This document shows, piece after piece, positions 38,765 to 46,346 of a stretch of 49,792 bases of DNA. Under the pieces are notes generated by a model. The model saw nothing but the letters and a program-made list of their open reading frames with translations, made no database searches and had not been told where the DNA came from. The stretch comes from Chitinophagales bacterium. Its GTDB lineage: Bacteria; Bacteroidota; Bacteroidia; Chitinophagales; Chitinophagaceae. Location of the stretch: contig JAFLBM010000029.1 of assembly GCA_017303455.1 (NCBI GenBank), positions 1 to 49,792 on the forward strand. The letters run 5' to 3'. Made by a program: the position numbers and the translations under genes. The stretch's first letter is position 1. Each line of letters begins with the position of its first letter.

Positions 38765-39778
38765 ATGAACAAACGGCTTCTCACCATACTCCAGTACCTT
38801 TTTTTCCTGGGCCTCGGCATTTTCCTGGTATGGTGGTCAATCCGTGACCTTGGTGCAGATGATAAATCGCAGATCAAAATAGCTTTGAAAAAAGCCAGGT
38901 ACTGGTTAGTGATCCCGGTATTCATCATCCTTTTCTTAAGTCATTATGTAAGGGCTATGCGCTGGCGTTTACTGATTGAACCACTGGGTTACAAACCGGG
39001 CATGACCAATACTGTTTTTGCCGTGCTGATCGGGTACCTGGCCAACCAGGCCGTGCCAAGACTGGGTGAAGTGCTGAAATGCACCGTACTGGCCCGTTAC
39101 GAAAAAGTGCCGGCCGATAAACTGGTCGGTACGATCATTCTTGAACGCATCATTGATGCCATTACCCTGCTGATCATATTTGGAATAACACTGGCCATAC
39201 AACCGGGATTGTATAACCAGATCATTGATACTTTTTTTAATTCTTCAGGGGATAAGGAAGAAAAAAAAGTGTCCGGCACACTGGTCATGCTTATCGCAGG
39301 CGGGGTTGTTGTTTTAGCCATTATTGCCTACATGTTCATTAAAAAGAAATCGGTCAATGACATGTTCGGCATTTTTAAAAAGATCGCCTCCCGTATCTGG
39401 CAGGGCATCAGTGCCATACAGCACCTGAAAAAGAGAGGACAATTCCTGCTGCTGACGGTTATTTTATGGGGCACCTATCTTTCCGGCGGCTATCTCGGTT
39501 TTCATGCTTTACAAGAAACCGAACAATACGGCATCAAAGAGGCTTTCACGGTGTTATCAGCAGGCAGCATTGGTATGATCGTAACACCCGGTGGTATCGG
39601 TGCTTATGCATTTCTTCTTGAGAAGACTATGCAATTGTATGGATTATCACAAGGCATAGCGCTGGCTTTTGGATGGATATTGTGGCTGGCGCAAACCACT
39701 GTCATACTCATTGGTGGCTTAATAAGTTTTATAGCATTGCCCTGGTATAACAAAAAAAAGAAGATTGAAACGAGCTGA
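38765..39778 (+). CDS. Lysylphosphatidylglycerol synthase-type membrane protein / flippase-like (UPF0104)
   Basis: The start at 38765 gives 337 residues with about eight membrane segments. 'LSHYVRAMRWRLLIEPLGYKPGMTNT', 'IGYLANQAVPRLGEVLKCTVL' and 'PGGIGAYAFLLEKTMQLYGLSQGIALAF' in parts are conserved parts of the LPG synthase transmembrane family (PF03706). There is no cytosolic aminoacyl-transferase domain, so a lipid-flipping or lipid-linked transport role is more likely than MprF activity. It follows panD by 53 bp, a placement seen elsewhere in Bacteroidota. Confidence 0.85.
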   Translation: MNKRLLTILQYLFFLGLGIFLVWWSIRDLGADDKSQIKIALKKARYWLVIPVFIILFLSHYVRAMRWRLLIEPLGYKPGMTNTVFAVLIGYLANQAVPRLGEVLKCTVLARYEKVPADKLVGTIILERIIDAITLLIIFGITLAIQPGLYNQIIDTFFNSSGDKEEKKVSGTLVMLIAGGVVVLAIIAYMFIKKKSVNDMFGIFKKIASRIWQGISAIQHLKKRGQFLLLTVILWGTYLSGGYLGFHALQETEQYGIKEAFTVLSAGSIGMIVTPGGIGAYAFLLEKTMQLYGLSQGIALAFGWILWLAQTTVILIGGLISFIALPWYNKKKKIETS

Positions 39779-39797
39779 CCTGATACCACAAAAAATT

Positions 39798-40256
39798 ATG
39801 ACCACCCCGCAACTAATTCAGCGGGTGTCGCAATGGCGGTTAACCGGCAAAACGATTGCTTTTACCAATGGGGTATTCGATATACTGCACCAGGGACATA
39901 TTTTCTCCTTGTCACAAGCCGCAAAAGAAGCGGATATACTTATTATAGGATTAAACGCTGATGCTTCTGTAAAACGATTGAAAGGTGACAGCCGGCCGGT
40001 GAACAACCAGGAATCAAGAGCCTTATTACTTGCCTCCCTGCAGATCGTGGATGCTGTCGTTCTGTTTGAAGAAGATACACCCCTGCAGCTCATTAGTTCC
40101 ATTTTACCCGATGTATTAATAAAAGGTGGCGATTATACCGTTGAGCAAATTGCCGGGGCCAAGGAAGTGGTCGCCAATGGCGGCCGTGTGGTGATCAACC
40201 CGATACTGGAAGGATTCTCCACCACCGGCATCATTGAACAGATCAGGAAGTCCTGA
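39798..40256 (+). CDS. rfaE2: D-glycero-beta-D-manno-heptose-1-phosphate adenylyltransferase
   Basis: The start at 39798 gives 152 residues, i.e. only the nucleotidyltransferase half of HldE. 'IAFTNGVFDILHQGHIFSLSQA' carries the HxGH motif, with 'IGLNADASVKRLKGDSRPVN' and 'LIKGGDYTVEQIAGAKEV' following. It makes ADP-heptose for lipopolysaccharide core from heptose-1-phosphate. The kinase partner (rfaE1) is not in the window. It is 19 bp after the flippase-like gene, so probably co-transcribed. Confidence 0.95.
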   Translation: MTTPQLIQRVSQWRLTGKTIAFTNGVFDILHQGHIFSLSQAAKEADILIIGLNADASVKRLKGDSRPVNNQESRALLLASLQIVDAVVLFEEDTPLQLISSILPDVLIKGGDYTVEQIAGAKEVVANGGRVVINPILEGFSTTGIIEQIRKS

Positions 40257-40308
40257 GTACTTTTGCCATTTCTAAAAACTTAACATCAAACTTTTACCCC
40301 GTTCATTA

Positions 40309-40336
40309 ATTTCATATCTTATCAATGAAATAAGAT
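40309..40336 (+). other. Interleaved inverted repeats over the ppk start
   Basis: ATTTCAT (40309-40315) pairs with ATGAAAT (40325-40331), and ATCTTAT (40316-40322) with ATAAGAT (40330-40336). The four segments alternate, the geometry of an H-type pseudoknot or of two competing hairpins. The ppk ATG begins at 40335, inside the last arm. Confidence 0.4.
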
Positions 40337-42437
40337 GGACACAATCGCTATGGCTTCTGCAAAAAAAAGGACGATCGCAAGAGATATAAGCTGGCTTTCA
40401 TTCAATGCAAGGGTTTTGCAGGAAGCCGGTGACCCCACCGTTCCGTTAAGAGAAAGAATTCGCTTCCTCGGTATTTTTTCCAATAATATGGATGAGTTTT
40501 TCCGGGTACGGGTAGCAACCCTGAAACGGATGATCAAATTTGGCAGCAAGGCCAATATGCACCTGGAAGATGACCCGCAGCAGATACTGGATGAGATCCA
40601 GATGCTGGTACTGAACCAGCAGGGAGAATTCAACCGCATCTGGGAAGATGTGCAGCAAAAACTGAATGAACAAAAAATATTTCTCAAAACAGAAAAGCAA
40701 CTTACTCACGAACAGCAGGATTTTGTACGCAATTATTATGAAGAAGAAGTCAGCCCGAACCTGATCCCCCTGATGATCGAAAACATACCTGTGTTTCCCA
40801 ACCTGCGGGATAAGTCTATTTATCTCGCCGTAGTAATGTGGAAAAAAGAAAGTGCCTTAAAAAAGAAATATGCTCTTATTGAAATCCCCAGTCGTGTACT
40901 GGGACGATTTCTTTTATTGCCTTCCAAACCGGAGGAACATCATATCATCCTGCTCGAAGATGTGATCCGCTTTAATCTGCCTGATATCTTTTCCTATTTC
41001 GGGTATGACCAGTACCAGTCGCATATTTTTAAAGTAACCCGCGATGCAGAAATGGATATTGAAAATGATGTGTCCACCACCATCATGCAAAAAATTGAAA
41101 AGGGATTAAAGAACCGGCGGAAAGGCAAACCTGTTCGTTTTGTATATGATCGTGAAATGGATGCCGGATTGCTGGAATACCTGATCCGCCGGTTGAACCT
41201 GACCAAGCGGGATAACCTGATACCGGGTGGCCGCATTCATAACTTCCGGCACTTCATGGATTTTCCTGACCAGGTATTCAAAGAAAAAACCAAACGAAAA
41301 AAACCATTTGATCATCCATTGCTTACCGAGCATCGTGTATCGGATGTAGTGATGGAAAGAGATGTGATGCTGCACTTTCCCTACCATTCATTTACACCGT
41401 TGATTGACTTGTTGCGGGAAGCTGCATTTGACCCCGATGTTACTTCTATCAAGATCACTTGTTACCGCCTGGCACAGCAATCCCGTATAATCAATGCATT
41501 GATCAATGCGGTGCGCAATGGCAAAGAAGTGGTGGTGATGCTGGAGCTGAGGGCCCGGTTCGAAGAAGAAGCAAATATGGAATGGAAAGAACGGCTGGAA
41601 GAAGAAGGTGCCAAGGTACTTGTGGAAATTCCCAATATGAAAGTCCATTCCAAGATCTGCCTGATCCGCAAAAAAGTAAAGGATAGTTTTATTCAGTACG
41701 GCTTTGTAAGTACCGGCAACCTGAATGAAAAGACCTCAAAAGTATATGCGGATCATTGCCTGCTGACATCAAACCCGAAGATCATGCATGATGTAAGCCG
41801 GATATTCAGTTATCTCGAACATCCTAAAACAGGGATCAATTTCTTACGGGAATGTAAAACAGTTGTACCCAGCCCTCATTTTATACGTCGTGAGATCAAC
41901 CTGCTGATCGACGAAGAGATTAAAAATGCCAACCGGAGAAAGCCCTGTGGGATCACCCTTAAAATGAATTCACTGTCGGATGAACAACTGATTTTAAAAT
42001 TAAATGAAGCCGCACGGGCCGGGGTTCCCATCCGGCTAATTATCCGTGGGATATTTTGTATGCTGTCTCAAAATAAAAAATTCAAACAACCGGTAAGAGC
42101 CATCAGCATCGTGGATGAATACCTGGAACATGCAAGGGTGTGGGTATTTCACAACCGGGGCAAAGAGAAAGTTTACATATCTTCGGCAGACTGGATGTTA
42201 AGAAACCTGGAACACCGTGTGGAAGCGACCTGCCCGATTTTTGATGAAGAGATCAAACAGGAACTGAAAGATATTTTGAATATACAATTGCAGGACAATG
42301 TGAAGGCAAGATGGCTGGATAACCAATTGAATAATGAATATATCCGAACCACCCGGAAGAAAGTCCGTTCACAGGTTGAAACCTATAATTACCTGTATAA
42401 AAAAACACTAACCCATCGTGAGACTGGCAGCCATTGA
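40335..42437 (+). CDS. ppk1: Polyphosphate kinase 1
   Basis: 700 residues. N-terminal 'RDISWLSFNARVLQEA' and 'GIFSNNMDEFFRVRVA', then the two phospholipase-D-like domains: the autophosphorylated His438 in 'MKVHSKICLIRKK', 'QYGFVSTGNLNEKTSKVYADHCLLT', and the second site 'RVWVFHNRGKEKVYISSADWM'. It makes long-chain polyphosphate from ATP, reversibly. The stop overlaps the ppx start by 20 bp, so synthesis and breakdown of polyphosphate are translated from one mRNA. Interleaved inverted repeats cover the start codon. Confidence 0.96.
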   Translation: MDTIAMASAKKRTIARDISWLSFNARVLQEAGDPTVPLRERIRFLGIFSNNMDEFFRVRVATLKRMIKFGSKANMHLEDDPQQILDEIQMLVLNQQGEFNRIWEDVQQKLNEQKIFLKTEKQLTHEQQDFVRNYYEEEVSPNLIPLMIENIPVFPNLRDKSIYLAVVMWKKESALKKKYALIEIPSRVLGRFLLLPSKPEEHHIILLEDVIRFNLPDIFSYFGYDQYQSHIFKVTRDAEMDIENDVSTTIMQKIEKGLKNRRKGKPVRFVYDREMDAGLLEYLIRRLNLTKRDNLIPGGRIHNFRHFMDFPDQVFKEKTKRKKPFDHPLLTEHRVSDVVMERDVMLHFPYHSFTPLIDLLREAAFDPDVTSIKITCYRLAQQSRIINALINAVRNGKEVVVMLELRARFEEEANMEWKERLEEEGAKVLVEIPNMKVHSKICLIRKKVKDSFIQYGFVSTGNLNEKTSKVYADHCLLTSNPKIMHDVSRIFSYLEHPKTGINFLRECKTVVPSPHFIRREINLLIDEEIKNANRRKPCGITLKMNSLSDEQLILKLNEAARAGVPIRLIIRGIFCMLSQNKKFKQPVRAISIVDEYLEHARVWVFHNRGKEKVYISSADWMLRNLEHRVEATCPIFDEEIKQELKDILNIQLQDNVKARWLDNQLNNEYIRTTRKKVRSQVETYNYLYKKTLTHRETGSH

Positions 42438-43314
42438 CATCGGAAGTAACGCAGCAAGATTATTGATCAGTGATGTAATTCCCGGGCCGCAAGACAAACC
42501 CGAATTCTTAAAGATAGCCCTCGTTCGTGTACCCTTACGGCTGGGCTTTGATGTGTTTGATAAAGGAGAAATATCAGCCGCCAAAGCAGAGAAAGTAATC
42601 AAAACGATCAAATCATATAAGCTGTTGCTGGATGTGTATGAAGTAAAACACCTCAAAGCCTGCGCAACCTCCGCCATGCGGGATGCGGTGAATGCACCTG
42701 AGATCATTAAAAAAGTAAAAGCCGAAACAGGTATTGATATTCATGTCATCAGTGGCCAGGAAGAAGCTTCTTTTATTTATGAGAACCATACGGCAGATGA
42801 TCTGAAAAAAGATGAGTCGTATTTATACATTGATGTGGGTGGTGGCAGTACCGAACTTACTTTTTTCAGCGATGGTAAAATGATCTTTAAAGAATCATTC
42901 AATATCGGCACCATCCGGTTATTGAAGAACCAGGTACAGGAATCCCTCTGGGATGAGATGAAAGAATTCCTGCGCAGCAAAACAAAAGGATATCATCATG
43001 TCACGGCCATTGGCTCCGGGGGTAATATCAATAAAATATTCTCCCTGTCAAAACGCAAAGAAGGTAAACCACTTTCGCTGGAACTGCTCCGGGATTACTA
43101 TAAAGAATTCAGTACTTTATCTCTCCCACAACGGATGAGTTTATACCGCCTGCGGGAAGACCGTGCCGATGTGATCATTCCGGCTTTACTCATTTATATC
43201 AATGTGATGCGGTGGACGGATGCCGATGAGATTTATGTACCTAAGATCGGATTGGCGGATGGTTTGATCCATAACCTGTATGATGAAGTACGGCTGAAAG
43301 AAATAGAAGTGTAA
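42418..43314 (+). CDS. ppx: Exopolyphosphatase / Ppx-GppA phosphatase
   Basis: A GTG start at 42418 gives 298 residues starting MRLAAIDIGSNAARLL, the phosphate-1 motif; it begins within ppk1. 'HVISGQEEASFIYENH' carries the catalytic Glu pair, and 'YLYIDVGGGSTELTFF' is the intact phosphate-2 motif. It lacks the C-terminal HD-like domain of E. coli Ppx (513 aa), as is usual for short Bacteroidota members. It hydrolyses polyphosphate and possibly pppGpp. Compare the exported paralog at 7221-8369, in which these motifs are altered. Confidence 0.94.
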   Translation: MRLAAIDIGSNAARLLISDVIPGPQDKPEFLKIALVRVPLRLGFDVFDKGEISAAKAEKVIKTIKSYKLLLDVYEVKHLKACATSAMRDAVNAPEIIKKVKAETGIDIHVISGQEEASFIYENHTADDLKKDESYLYIDVGGGSTELTFFSDGKMIFKESFNIGTIRLLKNQVQESLWDEMKEFLRSKTKGYHHVTAIGSGGNINKIFSLSKRKEGKPLSLELLRDYYKEFSTLSLPQRMSLYRLREDRADVIIPALLIYINVMRWTDADEIYVPKIGLADGLIHNLYDEVRLKEIEV

Positions 43315-43320
43315 AGATGC

Positions 43321-43357
43321 AAATTGGGAAAAGTGAAATCGGGGAATTGGAAAATTT
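43321..43357. repeat. Left AT-rich arm flanking the four-helix-bundle gene
   Basis: AAATTGGGAAAAG ... GGGGAATTGGAAAATTTT lies just after the ppx stop. It matches, in inverted orientation and imperfectly, the sequence at 43755-43785 on the other side of the gene. Confidence 0.55.
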
Positions 43358-43385
43358 TACGAACTTCAGGTCAAACCTATTCTAT

Positions 43386-43745
43386 ATGACTGAAAAAGAT
43401 TTAAAAATCAGAACCCGGAAATTTGCTATTGATGTACTGAATTTTGTTGATAGTTTGCCTGCCAGGAGAAGTGGAAATATAATTGCGAATCAATTGGGCA
43501 GATGCGCTTCTTCTGTTGCAGCAAATTACAGAGCCGCTTGCCGGGGAAGATCGCATGCAGAGTTTATCGCTAAAATTGGGATCGTCGAGGAAGAAGCAGA
43601 TGAATCCACTTTCTGGTTAGATATTATCCCCGAAACTAAAAACGTATCACTTAGCGAAGTTGAACCATTGTTAAAAGAGGCAAGGGAACTAACTGCTATC
43701 TTTACAGCAGCCAGCAAAACAGCTAAGCAAAATAAACACAAGTAG
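43386..43745 (+). CDS. Four-helix-bundle protein (23S rRNA intervening-sequence protein family)
   Basis: The start at 43386 gives 119 residues; the open frame upstream is AT-rich repeat. 'RKFAIDVLNFVDSLPARRSGNIIANQLGRCASSVAANYRAACRGRSHAEFIAKIGIVEEEADESTFWLDII' read in parts is the TIGR02436 four-helix bundle, with the characteristic 'Q..R...S..aN..E/A' helix and 'K...a..E..Es.yWL'. These proteins are encoded inside 23S rRNA insertions in some bacteria, or free-standing as here; avd proteins of diversity-generating retroelements are relatives. No reverse transcriptase or rRNA is near. It interrupts an otherwise metabolic run (ppx, panB) and has inverted AT-rich arms on both sides. Confidence 0.88.
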   Translation: MTEKDLKIRTRKFAIDVLNFVDSLPARRSGNIIANQLGRCASSVAANYRAACRGRSHAEFIAKIGIVEEEADESTFWLDIIPETKNVSLSEVEPLLKEARELTAIFTAASKTAKQNKHK

Positions 43746-43754
43746 GACTATCAG

Positions 43755-43785
43755 AAATTTCCCAATTTCTCAATTCCAAAATTTG
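43755..43785. repeat. Right AT-rich arm flanking the four-helix-bundle gene
   Basis: AAATTTCCCAATTTCTCAATT followed by CCAAAATTTG. Its reverse complement resembles the arm at 43321-43357 (about 14 of 17 positions over the best block). It ends 9 bp before the panB ATG. Confidence 0.55.
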
Positions 43786-43794
43786 AATTTTATC

Positions 43795-44610
43795 ATGTCT
43801 GTTAATAAAGAAGTAAAAAGAGTTACGACCAACACCCTGCAGAATATGAAAGCAGCGGGTGAAAAGATAAGCATGTTAACAGCTTATGATTTTTCTTTTG
43901 CAAAGATCATTGACGGTGCCGGGATTGATGTGATCTTGGTAGGAGATTCTGCATCCAACGTCATGGCTGGTCATGAAACGACTTTACCTATCACCCTTGA
44001 CCAGATGATCTACCATGCTTCTTCCGTTATCCGGGGCATACATCATTGCCTGGTTGTGGTGGATCTTCCTTTCGGTTCCTACCAATCCAATTCTGATATC
44101 GCATTAGCTTCTGCAATCCGTATCATGAAAGAAACCGGTGCCCATTCCATCAAACTGGAGGGTGGTGAAGAAGTGCTGGAATCGATCAAGAAAATTGTTT
44201 CAGCCGGCATACCTGTCATGGGGCACCTGGGATTAACACCGCAATCCATTTATAAATTTGGTACCTACACCGTAAGAGCTAAGGAAGAAGAAGAAGCCAA
44301 TAAACTCCGACGCGATGCAAAACTGTTAGAGGAAGCCGGATGCTTTGCATTGGTGCTCGAAAAAATCCCGGCTAAGCTGGCGAAAGAAGTATCACAGAGT
44401 TTGACCATTCCCACTATCGGGATCGGTGCGGGCGGAGACTGTGACGGGCAGGTGCTGGTGATGCATGATATGCTGGGCATTAATACCGAATTTAAACCAA
44501 GATTTCTCCGTCAGTATCTCAATATTCATGAACTGGCATCCGACGCTGTCAAAAATTATATCCGGGATGTAAAATCGGGTGATTTCCCGAATCAGCAGGA
44601 GCAATACTAA
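43795..44610 (+). CDS. panB: 3-methyl-2-oxobutanoate hydroxymethyltransferase
   Basis: The start at 43795 gives 271 residues. 'KISMLTAYDFSFAKIIDGAGIDVILVGDSASNVMAGHETTLPITLDQM' in parts contains the metal-binding Asp residues and the catalytic region; 'VMGHLGLTPQSIYKFGTYTVRAK' and 'IPTIGIGAGGDCDGQVLVMHDMLG' are also family hallmarks. It adds a hydroxymethyl group from 5,10-methylene-THF to ketoisovalerate, the first pantothenate step. It is separated from panC/panD by ppk-ppx and the four-helix-bundle gene. Confidence 0.97.
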   Translation: MSVNKEVKRVTTNTLQNMKAAGEKISMLTAYDFSFAKIIDGAGIDVILVGDSASNVMAGHETTLPITLDQMIYHASSVIRGIHHCLVVVDLPFGSYQSNSDIALASAIRIMKETGAHSIKLEGGEEVLESIKKIVSAGIPVMGHLGLTPQSIYKFGTYTVRAKEEEEANKLRRDAKLLEEAGCFALVLEKIPAKLAKEVSQSLTIPTIGIGAGGDCDGQVLVMHDMLGINTEFKPRFLRQYLNIHELASDAVKNYIRDVKSGDFPNQQEQY

Positions 44611-44630
44611 TCATCAACTTTTTTAATAGT

Positions 44631-44657
44631 AAATGCCGGAGATAATCCGGCATTTTT
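44631..44657 (+). terminator. Intrinsic terminator after panB
   Basis: A 10-bp stem AAATGCCGGA/TCCGGCATTT (44631-44640 with 44646-44655) with a GATAA loop, continuing into TTTTT. Confidence 0.92.
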
Positions 44658-44723
44658 ATTAGCCAGAAACTTTTTTCGGGTACTAAAAACCCGGAACTTT
44701 GCAGCGCAATAAAAACATGTCAT

Positions 44724-46247
44724 ATGGATTTCCTCGAAGCACTTAAGATTAAAGCTCTCAATAAAGGTGTCAGCACCGGCAGCAACTGGCTGGATGCAAA
44801 AGCTGGAACAATAGATTCCTTCTCCCCTGTTGATGGTAAAAAAATTGGTTCAGTCACTGCTGCAGATAAAGAAAGTTATGAAGCAGTTATCAAAAAAGCA
44901 GAAGAAGCTTTTAAAGAATGGAGACTATGGCCTGCTCCCAAAAGAGGTGAAGTGGTTCGCCAGGCAGGCGAAGCATTACGCCGGTATAAAGAGCCGCTGG
45001 GCAAATTAGTTTCTTATGAAATGGGAAAAAGCCTGCAGGAAGGATTAGGTGAAGTACAGGAGATGATCGATATCTGTGATTTTGCAGTCGGCCTTTCAAG
45101 ACAATTACACGGATTGACGATGCACAGTGAAAGACCTGCACATCGGATGTATGAACAATGGCACCCGCTGGGCATCGTGGGTATCATCTCTGCATTCAAT
45201 TTCCCGGTAGCCGTATGGAGCTGGAACAGTATGCTGGCCTGGGTATGTGGCGATGTCTGCATCTGGAAGCCGTCTGAAAAAACCCCTTTGTGCGGAGTAG
45301 CCTGCCAGCATATCGTAAATGAAGTATTCGCAAAAAATAATGTACCCGAAGGTGTAAGTGGGTTGATCATTGGTGGCCGTGAAGTGGGTGAATGGATGAG
45401 CCATGATACAAGAGTGCCTTTAGTTTCAGCAACAGGCTCCACAAGGATGGGCAAAGCGGTGGGTGCGGCATTGGGTGCAAGATTAGGAAGGGCTTTATTG
45501 GAATTAGGCGGAAATAATGCGATCATCATTTCCAAAGATGCCGATCTGGATATTGCGATCACCGGTGCTTTATTTGGCGCTGTTGGCACGGCAGGTCAGC
45601 GTTGCACAACAACGAGAAGACTGATCATTCATGAAGATATTTATGAGTCATTCAAAGAAAAATTAGTCAAAGCCTACCAACAACTCAGAATTGGCGACCC
45701 GCTTGATCAAAATAATCATGTGGGACCGCTGATTGACCAGGATGCTGTGAAACTGTACCTGGAATCGATTGAAAAATGTAAAGCGGAAGGTGGCAATTTT
45801 GTTGTAGAAGCTGGTGTATTGAGCGGGGCAGGTTATGAAAGCGGTTGTTATGTGAAGCCTTGTGTGGCTGAAGCAAAGCCGGGTTATAAAATTGTGCAAC
45901 ATGAAACTTTTGCACCCATCTTGTATTTGTTGAAATATAAAACCATTGATGAAGCCATAGCCATACAAAATGAAGTGCCCCAGGGGCTCTCCTCTTCTAT
46001 CATGACACTCAATCTGCGGGAAGCTGAGCAATTCCTGTCTGCTGCGGGCAGTGACTGTGGTATTGCCAATGTCAATATCGGAACTTCCGGGGCAGAGATC
46101 GGTGGTGCTTTTGGGGGTGAAAAAGAGACAGGAGGCGGCCGGGAAAGCGGCAGTGATGCCTGGAAGAATTATATGCGCAGGCAGACCAATACCATCAATT
46201 ACAGCACAAAATTGCCATTGGCACAGGGTATAAAGTTTGATTTATGA
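44724..46247 (+). CDS. Aldehyde dehydrogenase, ALDH7 / L-aminoadipate-semialdehyde type
   Basis: 507 residues. Catalytic Cys294 lies in 'GTAGQRCTTTRRL' and the general base Glu260 in 'LLELGGNNAII'. NAD-binding 'ATGSTRMGKAV' is present. The C-terminal 'NIGTSGAEIGGAFGGEKETGGGRESGSDAWK' in parts is diagnostic of the ALDH7A1/AmaB (alpha-aminoadipate semialdehyde or piperideine-6-carboxylate) subfamily. It probably oxidises the semialdehyde to 2-aminoadipate in lysine catabolism. No lysine aminotransferase or other lysine genes are adjacent. Strong terminator upstream and a short hairpin after it suggest a single-gene unit. Confidence 0.9.
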   Translation: MDFLEALKIKALNKGVSTGSNWLDAKAGTIDSFSPVDGKKIGSVTAADKESYEAVIKKAEEAFKEWRLWPAPKRGEVVRQAGEALRRYKEPLGKLVSYEMGKSLQEGLGEVQEMIDICDFAVGLSRQLHGLTMHSERPAHRMYEQWHPLGIVGIISAFNFPVAVWSWNSMLAWVCGDVCIWKPSEKTPLCGVACQHIVNEVFAKNNVPEGVSGLIIGGREVGEWMSHDTRVPLVSATGSTRMGKAVGAALGARLGRALLELGGNNAIIISKDADLDIAITGALFGAVGTAGQRCTTTRRLIIHEDIYESFKEKLVKAYQQLRIGDPLDQNNHVGPLIDQDAVKLYLESIEKCKAEGGNFVVEAGVLSGAGYESGCYVKPCVAEAKPGYKIVQHETFAPILYLLKYKTIDEAIAIQNEVPQGLSSSIMTLNLREAEQFLSAAGSDCGIANVNIGTSGAEIGGAFGGEKETGGGRESGSDAWKNYMRRQTNTINYSTKLPLAQGIKFDL

Positions 46248-46250
46248 CGA

Positions 46251-46272
46251 TAAGGCCGTCAAAGCGGCCTTA
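46251..46272 (+). terminator. Short hairpin after the ALDH gene
   Basis: An 8-bp stem TAAGGCCG/CGGCCTTA (46251-46258 with 46265-46272) with a 6-nt loop. It lacks a T run on plus, so termination is probably partial. Confidence 0.5.
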
Positions 46273-46346
46273 TTACTATGATTTCTGCGAAATATTTCCA
46301 ATTTTTACAGCCTGAAACAATATCCCTAAAACCTAACCCAGCTCCC

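Noticed and set aside
45014..45589. 191-codon minus-strand ORF inside the ALDH gene
   Set aside because: Antisense shadow of a well-conserved enzyme; sequence is Pro/Ser/Thr-rich as expected from reversed codons.
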